Below are positions 34,415 to 41,558 of a DNA stretch of 64,000 bases, one piece after another; position 1 is the first letter of the stretch; the number at the start of each line of letters is the position of its first letter. The translations under genes and the position numbers were made by a program. The notes under the pieces are model-generated. The model did not search any database. It saw only the letters and a program-made list of their open reading frames with translations, and was not told the DNA's origin. Source of the stretch: Rariloculus sp963665575 (GTDB taxonomy: Bacteria; Pseudomonadota; Gammaproteobacteria; Steroidobacterales; Rariloculaceae); the NCBI GenBank assembly GCA_963665575.2, contig CAXXDW010000005.1, positions 186,001-250,000 of the forward strand. Reading direction: 5' to 3'.

Positions 34415-35407
34415 TCAGGCGGCCGCGCTCAGGCGTTCGCGGTCGTGCGCGACGGTGAAGTCGACGAGCGGCCCCTTGGGCACGATGCCGAGCGGATTGC
34501 GCAGTTCGCTGATCGAGAAGTAGCCGTGCTTGTAGAGGTCCGGCTTCACGGTCCGCGAGATGCCGGGCGACTGGTAGAGGTCGCGCGTGTACGGCCAGAG
34601 GTTCGGATAATCCATGAGCCGTCTCAGGTTGCACTTGAACGCGTAGTGATACGCGACGTCGAATCTCGCGAGCGTCGGGAACAGGCGCCAGTCCGCTTCG
34701 GTCTGCCGGTCGCCGCACAGGTACCGCTGCCGGCCCAGACGATCCTCGAGGAAATCCAGCGCTTCGAACACCTGGTCGAAAGCTTCCTCGTAGGCGTCCT
34801 GGCTGCGCGCGAAACCGGCGCGGTACACGCCGTTGTTGACGTTGGCGTAGATCCGCTCGTTGAGCGTGTCGATCTCGGATCGAAGCTCCTGCGGATAATA
34901 GTCGCGGTCGTTGGCTCCGGTTTCGTCGAAGGCGCCGTTCAGCATGCGGATGATGTCGGCGGATTCGTTGTTGACGACGCGTTCGGTCTCCTTGTCGTAA
35001 AGCACGGGCACCGTCACGCGGCCCGTATAGCCGGGGTGCCCTTCGGCGTAGACCTCCCAGAGCGCATGCTTGCCGAGCAGGCCGTCGCTGAATTCGCCTT
35101 CCGCGTCGAAGATCCAGCCCTGGTCGCTGCGGCGCGGCAGCGCGATCGACACCGAGATCATGTCCTCGAGTCCCTTGAGTACGCGGAAGATAAGCGCCCT
35201 GTGCGCCCAGGGACAGCCATAGGCGACGAAGAGATGGTAGCGGCCCGGTTCCGCCCTGAAGCCGCCTTCACCGGTCGGGCCCGGCGAACCGTCGGCCGTG
35301 ATCCAGTGGCGAATTACCGAAACGTCGCGCTGCCAGCGGCCGTCGTCGAATTTGAGCGCCGAGGCTTCCTCGTCCGTCGTCCACTTGCCGTTGATCATCA
35401 CTCCCAT
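34415..35407 (-). CDS. yqjG: glutathionyl-hydroquinone reductase (Xi-class GST)
   Basis: 330 residues, cytoplasmic. The active-site Cys65 lies in VAYGCPWAHRA, as in the YqjG/PcpF/ECM4 enzymes, which reduce glutathionyl-hydroquinones and so repair or complete quinone catabolism. The typical RRSDQGWIFD, VPVLYD..VVNNESADI and YLCGDRQTEADWRLFPTL segments are present. The start at 35407 is the best of two close Mets. It may tie in with the aromatic-degradation genes of the window; no direct operon link is seen. Confidence 0.93.
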   Translation of the reverse strand: MGVMINGKWTTDEEASALKFDDGRWQRDVSVIRHWITADGSPGPTGEGGFRAEPGRYHLFVAYGCPWAHRALIFRVLKGLEDMISVSIALPRRSDQGWIFDAEGEFSDGLLGKHALWEVYAEGHPGYTGRVTVPVLYDKETERVVNNESADIIRMLNGAFDETGANDRDYYPQELRSEIDTLNERIYANVNNGVYRAGFARSQDAYEEAFDQVFEALDFLEDRLGRQRYLCGDRQTEADWRLFPTLARFDVAYHYAFKCNLRRLMDYPNLWPYTRDLYQSPGISRTVKPDLYKHGYFSISELRNPLGIVPKGPLVDFTVAHDRERLSAAA

Positions 35408-35631
35408 TCGCGTCACTCCAGAGAGCCTCAAAACCTTACGTACTGCGAGCGCTTGCGCAGTTCGCACGCAATGCCGACATGCAACGAACCCGAAAGACCG
35501 AATTCATGCGCCGAGATGATACACGCGGGCTGCCCGTCGGGTGTCCGACAACCGCTCCGCCGGTCCCCCGTTCAGGACTGTTCGGTACCGGATGGGGCTC
35601 CGTCATGCCGCGGGTTCAGTCGCGTTGCGCC

Positions 35632-36456
35632 TTACTGCCCGAAGCGCTGGTTCTCGAGGCAGATGAACTCGATGAGGTCCTCGTCGACCATGATTTCCTG
35701 GTTCACGCGTACGGTCCACGGCTCCGTGTAGGCCCTGGGGTCGTCGACCGTGATGTCGATTTCCATCCGGCCGTAGCTCGGGCGTCTGAAGCGCTCCGTG
35801 ATCGTCGCCGCGTCCGTCCGCGGGCTGCCGGCGATGTCGAGCCAGCCGCCGTCCCGGAAATGGGTCGTCACGACGACGAGCGTGTCGTCCTCCCAGTGGC
35901 CCGTCGAATAGCCGTACCACCATGGTTGCGGATCGTTGTCAGGCGACGGCCGCCCGTCGGTGAAAATCTGCCGCACGCCCATGCTCGCTTCGTAGAGGAT
36001 CACCATCAGACCGGGCGTCTGCACGAACCTGCGTGGCGCACCTTGCGTGTGGAACTGCAGGTTGCCCATTGGCAGGCAATGCGCTTCGGGGTTGTCCGCG
36101 CTGCCGGCCGCCTCGCGCTCCTCGAGCAGCGCCTGTGCCCAGGGCTGAAACGGCAGCCCGCCTTCCATGTTCTGCGCAATGTCGCGGAAGCCTGCGAGCG
36201 GTGGGCTGTCCGGCGGCGGTTCGGGCGCGTCCTCGTCCTGCTGCGAACCTCTGCGTATCCGCCACAGTCCCGACAGATCCGGACGGCCGTCGGCGGTGCG
36301 CGGTGCCGGCGCGTCGAGGTCGACTTCGCCGTCGGGGGTACGCGGGACATCGGGCGTCGGGTAGCGCGGCCATTGTGCGGACGCCGACGCTGCAGCGAAC
36401 AGAGCCGCGGCCAGCATCGCTACTCCGGGTCCGATGATGCTTGCGGGACGGGACAC
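35632..36456 (-). CDS. secreted PDLSGxW-motif protein (locus 2)
   Basis: 274 residues. GTG 36456 is preceded by a strong GGAGG site and gives a leader ending SASAQ. The GRPDLSGLW hallmark is followed by the family core: a Cys turn (AHCLPMGN), MVILYEASMGVRQIFTDGR, YGYSTGHWEDDTLVVVTTHF and FICLEN. It is divergent from a DUF6152 gene across 172 bp, so the two could share a control region. Confidence 0.82.
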   Translation of the reverse strand: MSRPASIIGPGVAMLAAALFAAASASAQWPRYPTPDVPRTPDGEVDLDAPAPRTADGRPDLSGLWRIRRGSQQDEDAPEPPPDSPPLAGFRDIAQNMEGGLPFQPWAQALLEEREAAGSADNPEAHCLPMGNLQFHTQGAPRRFVQTPGLMVILYEASMGVRQIFTDGRPSPDNDPQPWWYGYSTGHWEDDTLVVVTTHFRDGGWLDIAGSPRTDAATITERFRRPSYGRMEIDITVDDPRAYTEPWTVRVNQEIMVDEDLIEFICLENQRFGQ

Positions 36457-36628
36457 TTCCTTCCTCCGTGCCTGTTGATGCGCCTGCTCGAGAGACTCCG
36501 GCGGCGCTAAAGTCGAATTGTTCCGGCGCGCTCGCGGGCACGCCGAAACGGCATCCGTTTGAAGCCATGACAGATGCGTCGAGCCGCACTTATCATAGCG
36601 TTTCGCACGCCCGTCAAGGAGAGGCCCG

Positions 36629-37036
36629 ATGAACGTTCGAACCTTGATCGCGACGGTGACCGTTTGCGGGTCGGTTCTGGCTGGCGCAGCGGCACTGCCG
36701 CACCATTCCTTTTTCGCCGAATACGACCGCAACCTGCCGGTCACGATCACGGGCACCGTCACACTGCTGGAGTGGACGAATCCGCACGCACGGCTCTATA
36801 TCGATGCCCCGGACGAGAACGGCGAAATCGTGCACTGGGACCTCGAACTCGGGCCGCCGAACGGTCTCATGCGGCTCGGTTGGCGCAGGGATTCGCTGGT
36901 GCCGGGCACTGTCGTTACCGTCGAGGGATTCCGCTCGAAGACGCAAGACAACGTGGCAAACGCGCGCACGGTCACGCTCAGCGACGGCAGGGAAGTGTTC
37001 GCAGGGTCGTCGTTCGATACGACAACGCCGCCGTAG
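36629..37036 (+). CDS. DUF6152 family secreted protein (locus 2)
   Basis: 135 residues, leader ending near GAAALP, then His25-His26 (HHSFFAEYD) and the family core (GTVTLLEWTNPHARLYI, HWDLELG, ARTVTLSDGREVF). AAGGAG ribosome site before ATG 36629. Head-to-head with the PDLSGxW gene. The second copy of the DUF6152/PDLSGxW pairing in this window. Confidence 0.85.
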   Translation: MNVRTLIATVTVCGSVLAGAAALPHHSFFAEYDRNLPVTITGTVTLLEWTNPHARLYIDAPDENGEIVHWDLELGPPNGLMRLGWRRDSLVPGTVVTVEGFRSKTQDNVANARTVTLSDGREVFAGSSFDTTTPP

Positions 37037-37252
37037 GGAAAGCGCGCGCGAACCTCGCGCAGCGGGACCGGAAGCTGACGGGACCGGGAGCCGGCGGGAC
37101 CGAGGCCGCCTTGAAGCAAAGAGCCTCGCGCGCCGCCCGAGTCACCACGGCGCCACCGCGTGCGGTTTCCGGCCGCGGCGATACAATAACGCGTTCGATC
37201 GCCACCCGATCCCGGAATCATCGATTCCCTACTCGTTCAGGGACAAAAAGAC

Positions 37253-38143
37253 ATGTCGACAAAATTGCAGGACAGCATCGCCAACAGGGAATTTGTCATT
37301 ACCGCGGAAATCGTTCCGCCGTTGTCGGGCAGCGGAGCGAGCCTGCTCGATGAGGCGGCGCAACTGCGCGGCGGTGTCAACGCGATCAACATCACGGATG
37401 CGGCCGCAGGCAGAACGGCCATGAGCAGTTTCGCGGCCACGGCGCTGCTGGTCCACAACGGCATCGAGCCGATCCTGCAGGTGACCTGCCGGGACCGCAA
37501 TCGCATCGCGCTCGCGGGCGACCTGATCGGCGCCTCCGCCCAGGGCGTGCACAACATGCTGGTGCTGCATGGTGACGATCCCGGGGGCGGCGATCAGCCC
37601 GATGCCAAGCCCGTGTTCGATCTGAAGTCGACAGAACTCATGATGCTCGCGAGGGACATGCGTGACACCGGGCAGCTACCGTCGGGGCGCAAGATCAACC
37701 CGCCGCCCGAGTTTTTCATCGGCGGTGCGGACGTCCCGAGGATGCCCGACGAGAAGTGGGAATCGAAGTGGATTCTGGGCAAGGTCGATGCGGGCGCGGG
37801 CTTCATCCAGACGCAATTCTGCTTCGATCTTGATGTCGCACGCGGCTACATCGGCCGCCTGCGGGACGACGGCATCACGGATCGCGTGGGCATGATCATC
37901 GGCGTCGGGCCGATCAGGTCGGCAAAATCGGCGATCTGGATGAACAAGAACCTGTTCGGCGTTCACGTTCCCGATGAAACCATCGCTCGACTGGAAGGCG
38001 CCGACGACGCGCGTGCCGAAGGGCGGCGGATTTGCGTCGAGCTTATACGGGGGCTGCGCGAAATCGACGGCGTCGCGGGTGCTCACATCATGGCGCCGGC
38101 GCAGGGTACCGACGCCATCGTACAGGTGCTTGAGGCGCTCTGA
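37253..38143 (+). CDS. metF: methylenetetrahydrofolate reductase
   Basis: A cytoplasmic FAD flavoprotein, 296 residues, TIM-barrel. It reduces 5,10-methylene-THF to 5-methyl-THF for methionine synthesis. Family features: FVITAEIVPPLSG with the catalytic Glu, QVTCRDRNRIAL, NMLVLHGDDPGGGDQ and IQTQFCFD. Together with glyA it covers the one-carbon flow toward methionine. Confidence 0.94.
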   Translation: MSTKLQDSIANREFVITAEIVPPLSGSGASLLDEAAQLRGGVNAINITDAAAGRTAMSSFAATALLVHNGIEPILQVTCRDRNRIALAGDLIGASAQGVHNMLVLHGDDPGGGDQPDAKPVFDLKSTELMMLARDMRDTGQLPSGRKINPPPEFFIGGADVPRMPDEKWESKWILGKVDAGAGFIQTQFCFDLDVARGYIGRLRDDGITDRVGMIIGVGPIRSAKSAIWMNKNLFGVHVPDETIARLEGADDARAEGRRICVELIRGLREIDGVAGAHIMAPAQGTDAIVQVLEAL

Positions 38144-38243
38144 GGCAGCAAGGCCCGGAGTGCGCACTCAGTCCTCGTCACCCCCCTGACAACAAGCGGC
38201 GCCCACTGCACGTCGCGGATACTTCAGCTTGCCGCTGAGAGAA

Positions 38244-38353
38244 GGGAAGTTTCACTACCGAACGATTGAGACCCTCGCGCGAAGGGATGCGCGCGTGGAG
38301 CGTACAGGGATGTATCTACCGCGTGTCTCAAGCGTTCGGTAGTGAAACTCCCC
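38244..38353. repeat. long inverted repeat, REP/terminator-like, between convergent genes
   Basis: Arms 38244-38272 and 38325-38353 are 29 bp and complementary at 27 positions; a 52-base loop holds further small hairpins. It lies between the metF stop and the stop of the convergent PDLTGxW gene (13 bp away), a position for a bidirectional terminator or a dispersed extragenic palindrome. No second copy was noticed in the window. Confidence 0.8.
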
Positions 38354-38365
38354 GCATCCTTGCGC

Positions 38366-39100
38366 TCAGTCACACGGCGACGGGTTCCAGGACGAATCGT
38401 CAGGCAGGCGCTTGAAGTCCGAACTGGTGATGTATTCCTGGTTCAGATACTCCGGATCGGAGACGATGGTCGTAACGGTGAACCACTCGTCGTCATAGGC
38501 CGCATGGCGGTCGAAGAACTCGGTCATCATTGTCTGCTCGCCGTACGGTACGCCATTGGTGCGCAGGTAGCCGGGGCTCAGATGGCTCGTGATCACCTTG
38601 AGTGTCGAGCTGACGTCGTCCATCCGCCGCTCGATGCGGTCGAATCCGATGTCCGTTCCGCCCCAGCTTGCCCGGGAGTAGCCATGCAGCGTTGGGTCCG
38701 CGGATTCCGGCTCCGGTGGCGCTTCGAAACGGAGCAACCGAGTCTGCATGCCGTGGTCGGTATCGATCCGGAGCGTGTTGTCGTCTTCCCAGGAGATGCG
38801 CACCCTGAGCGGCATGCGCATCACGCCGGCGGCGCCGTAGGCCTTGCAGGAATTGCCGCCCTCGGCCGGATCCCAGGTGTCGGCGACGCGCCGACCTTCT
38901 TCGCTGAGCGGCATGCTCGCGTAGTCGCCCTTGGGCGGGGTCACCATGCGCCAGCGCCAGTCCTCGGTAACTACCGCAGTCCAGAATCCGGTGAGGTCGG
39001 CCGGTGCGGCGCTTCGAGCCGTCACCGGCTCCTGGGCGCTTGCCGGAGGAATGGCCGCGAATGCAACGCCTGCCAACAGCGTTGCGATCGCAAACTTCAT
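38366..39100 (-). CDS. secreted DLTGxW-motif protein (locus 3, gene 4)
   Basis: 244 residues, leader ending PPASAQ, then APADLTGFWTAV. It resembles the PDLSGxW proteins in overall plan: a Cys near NSCKAYG, LRIDTDHGMQTRLLRF, and a closing NPSPCD. Loss of Pro and Ser in the hallmark makes it a divergent member. It follows the DUF6152 gene by seven bases on the same strand; ATG 39100 has its GGAGG directly adjacent, so the exact start is uncertain. Confidence 0.75.
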   Translation of the reverse strand: MKFAIATLLAGVAFAAIPPASAQEPVTARSAAPADLTGFWTAVVTEDWRWRMVTPPKGDYASMPLSEEGRRVADTWDPAEGGNSCKAYGAAGVMRMPLRVRISWEDDNTLRIDTDHGMQTRLLRFEAPPEPESADPTLHGYSRASWGGTDIGFDRIERRMDDVSSTLKVITSHLSPGYLRTNGVPYGEQTMMTEFFDRHAAYDDEWFTVTTIVSDPEYLNQEYITSSDFKRLPDDSSWNPSPCD

Positions 39101-39107
39101 CCTCCGC

Positions 39108-39494
39108 TCAGTCAAAGTCGCCACTCCAGGCCCAGCCGTCGGACGGCCGCTCGATGCTGCGCAGGCGCAAGCGGTGATCCTGCGGATCGCGACCGGGGTT
39201 GCCCGTGATCACGACCTGGTCGCCGGGCTTGAGCGTCTCGCGCGTGACATTTTCGCCCGTCAGCGTGGTCGCGCCGCCCCATTCGACGGCCCAGCGCACC
39301 GTCTCGCCTGCCTCGTCGGTCACGTTGAGATGCAGGAAGGCGTGCGGGTTGCGGTACAGGAACGCCACCAGAGTACCCTCGACGGTCTGCTCGTCGTTGA
39401 TCAGGTACGTGGCTGCGAAGGAGTGATGTGCGCTCGCAGACGCGCCCAGCGTCAGTGCGCCGCAGACAAGACCCAACAGAAATGCACGTTTCAT
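39108..39494 (-). CDS. DUF6152 family secreted protein (locus 3)
   Basis: 128 residues; the leader MKRAF...ASASA would be cut right before His23-His24 (HHSFAATYL). Core: GTLVAFLYRNPHAFLHLNV, WAVEWGGATTL, PGDQVVITGNPGRDPQDHRLRL. Third DUF6152 copy here, again beside a PDLSGxW-like gene, in an operon with an MBL hydrolase. Confidence 0.85.
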   Translation of the reverse strand: MKRAFLLGLVCGALTLGASASAHHSFAATYLINDEQTVEGTLVAFLYRNPHAFLHLNVTDEAGETVRWAVEWGGATTLTGENVTRETLKPGDQVVITGNPGRDPQDHRLRLRSIERPSDGWAWSGDFD

Positions 39495-39516
39495 GGTTTC
39501 AACCTCTTATTGCATG

Positions 39517-40557
39517 TCAACCGGCGGTTTCGCCGGCCGTTTCGCTCAATTCCCCGTACACCGCCCCGATGAACTGATCGGTCGTCCAGAAGCCCGAATC
39601 GGCACCGTAGCGGCCGTCGTAATCGAGCGTTGGGCGCGCTTCGCGGACTTCCTCGAGCGACATTCCCTGGTCCACAAGATACCGGATGCGATCCCGGATG
39701 ATCGTCAGCATGTCGCGGTACTCGAGCACATCGGCCTCGTCGCAGAGGCGTCCGTGTCCGGGGATGATCATCGTTCCGCCTTCCTGCCGGTCTGCCGGTA
39801 CGGCGAGATCGAGGATGCGGTTCAGGGAATCGAGGATGCCCTGAAACGAGCCACCCGCGGCGCGGTCGATATACGGATACGCGGTGGTCAGGAAGATGTC
39901 GCCCGTGGCGATGACGTCGGAGCGGCGGAAGAACACGATGCTGTCGCCGTCGGTATGGGCGGCCGGCTGATGAAGCAGTTGCACCGCTTCGCCGTTGAAG
40001 AACAGTTCCTTTCGGTCGTTGAAGTAGGTGTCCGTCGGCCAGCCTTCGAACGGCAGCGGTTCGGCGGCGGCGGTGATCGCGATCAGCGCGTTTTCGTGGG
40101 CGACGATCCTGGCGGTTGCGCCCGCGTCGGCGATGGTGCCGACAACGTTTCCGCCGGCGATATTACTGCCCGCCTCGGCAAGGACCGCGTTGCCGCCGAT
40201 ATGATCGGGATGCGCGTGGGTGTTGACCAGGAAGGTGATCGGCTTGTCCGTGATTTCCCGAATGGCTGCGAGCAGCGCCTCGCCCATTGCTGTGCCCATC
40301 GTGTCGACCACGAGGACGCCATCGTCGCCGACCTGAACCGTGACATTGCCTGCCGGCCCGACGAGCATGTAGATTCCGCCCTGCACGGGCAACACGCTGA
40401 TTTCAGGTGCTGCGTCGCCGGACCCGCTCTGGGCCAGTGCGTTGCAGGCAAGCCCGCACAGTGCGGCCGTCGCCGCGATACTCGCGGCCGTGCGCGTCGA
40501 TCGGTTGACGCGCACCATTGCGGCTTGAGCGAAATTCGCTTGTGTTGCCTCGCTCAT
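39517..40557 (-). CDS. secreted MBL-fold metallo-hydrolase (locus 3)
   Basis: 346 residues, exported (leader through NALAQ). Zinc motif HAHPDH at 114-119, further ligands in LLHQPAAHTDGDS and ATGDIFLTTA, and IIPGHGRL near the C-terminus. The start overlaps the preceding PDLSGxW-like gene's stop by four bases, so it is the second gene of a four-gene minus-strand operon. The substrate is unknown. Confidence 0.87.
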   Translation of the reverse strand: MSEATQANFAQAAMVRVNRSTRTAASIAATAALCGLACNALAQSGSGDAAPEISVLPVQGGIYMLVGPAGNVTVQVGDDGVLVVDTMGTAMGEALLAAIREITDKPITFLVNTHAHPDHIGGNAVLAEAGSNIAGGNVVGTIADAGATARIVAHENALIAITAAAEPLPFEGWPTDTYFNDRKELFFNGEAVQLLHQPAAHTDGDSIVFFRRSDVIATGDIFLTTAYPYIDRAAGGSFQGILDSLNRILDLAVPADRQEGGTMIIPGHGRLCDEADVLEYRDMLTIIRDRIRYLVDQGMSLEEVREARPTLDYDGRYGADSGFWTTDQFIGAVYGELSETAGETAG

Positions 40558-41381
40558 TCAATGAATTCCGGATACATGGTGTGAGCACCGCCGAGCGTGC
40601 CTTCCAGAGGCAGCCCATAGAGATTGGCGTAGTCCTCGAGGAACGGGTTCTGTCCCGGCAGGTAGTGCGGCACGGTGCCCTGCGGGCGATCGACCTCGAC
40701 GACGATGTCGCAAAGGTAGGGGGTGAGCTGCTGGCGCGGATCCAGGACCCAGTTGTTGGAACGTATGAACGGCTCCTCGAGATACACCGGGTCGTCGATG
40801 ATGACGATCTGGGTCAGGTAGTTCTCATGGCGGAGGAAATGCTCCGTAACGTGGGCCTCGTCGCTGCGTGCGAGACCGTTGCGTCGGTACCAGCCCTGCT
40901 TGAGGTGCGTGGTCGTGACCGTCAGTCGCTGGCCGTCCCACTTGCCGGTGGAGAACCCCTGCCAGGTGTGGGCGGCGTACTCCGGCGGATGCGGCCGGCC
41001 GTCCATCCAGATGGTCCGTTCCGGCGCCTGCCAGCGAAGCCGCGTATGGATGGCAACGAGTTGCTGGGAATCGCTGTCGTATTCGTTCCAGATGCGCATT
41101 TGCCCCGGTCCGCGGTGGGCGTAGTCGGACGGATGGGGCTTGCACTGGTGTTCGGGCAGCGTGAGCAGGGACGGGCTCCAGCTCAGCCCGCGCAGCCTGC
41201 CGGCCTCGTTGATCGGTATGCCGTGGAACTCCACGAGATCGGGTCCGGGAAGGCGTTCCGGCTGATCCTCGTGATAGCGGGGCGACCATTCCCCGGAAAG
41301 ATCGAATTGCGCGAGCGCCGAAGTGGCCGGCAGCCCGGCGGCGAAGACGAGCAAGGCCGCCGAAGCGGTCAGCTTACGCAT
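40554..41381 (-). CDS. secreted DLSGxW-motif protein (locus 3, gene 1)
   Basis: 275 residues, leader ending SALAQ and immediately FDLSGEWSPR. Family core: Cys turn HQCKPHP, WQGFSTGKWDGQRLTVTTTHLK, DPVYLEEPF and a closing YLCDIVVEV. First gene of the locus-3 operon (DLSGxW - MBL - DUF6152 - DLTGxW), lying 178 bp downstream of a TonB receptor that ends in a strong terminator. Confidence 0.82.
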   Translation of the reverse strand: MRKLTASAALLVFAAGLPATSALAQFDLSGEWSPRYHEDQPERLPGPDLVEFHGIPINEAGRLRGLSWSPSLLTLPEHQCKPHPSDYAHRGPGQMRIWNEYDSDSQQLVAIHTRLRWQAPERTIWMDGRPHPPEYAAHTWQGFSTGKWDGQRLTVTTTHLKQGWYRRNGLARSDEAHVTEHFLRHENYLTQIVIIDDPVYLEEPFIRSNNWVLDPRQQLTPYLCDIVVEVDRPQGTVPHYLPGQNPFLEDYANLYGLPLEGTLGGAHTMYPEFIE

Positions 41382-41440
41382 TGCGGTTGCTCCTGCTTGA
41401 CACTGTCGCGAGATTCTAGTTTGAAACCCGCCGCGATGCC

Positions 41441-41479
41441 AAAAGAAAGCGCCGGCGGTCCTTTCGAACCGCCGGCGCT
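41441..41479 (-). terminator. intrinsic terminator of the TonB receptor gene
   Basis: On the minus strand AGCGCCGGCGGT, an 8-base loop and ACCGCCGGCGCT form a perfect 12-bp stem, followed by TTTCTTTT-like bases. It is placed about 80 bp after the receptor stop (41559) and before the locus-3 operon, so the receptor and operon are probably separate units. Confidence 0.88.
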
Positions 41480-41558
41480 GTTCAGTCAGCTCTATCGAGC
41501 GCCCAGCTCAATCGAGCGTCAACTACAGGTCAAACCTCAACCGAAGGACAAACCCCAA

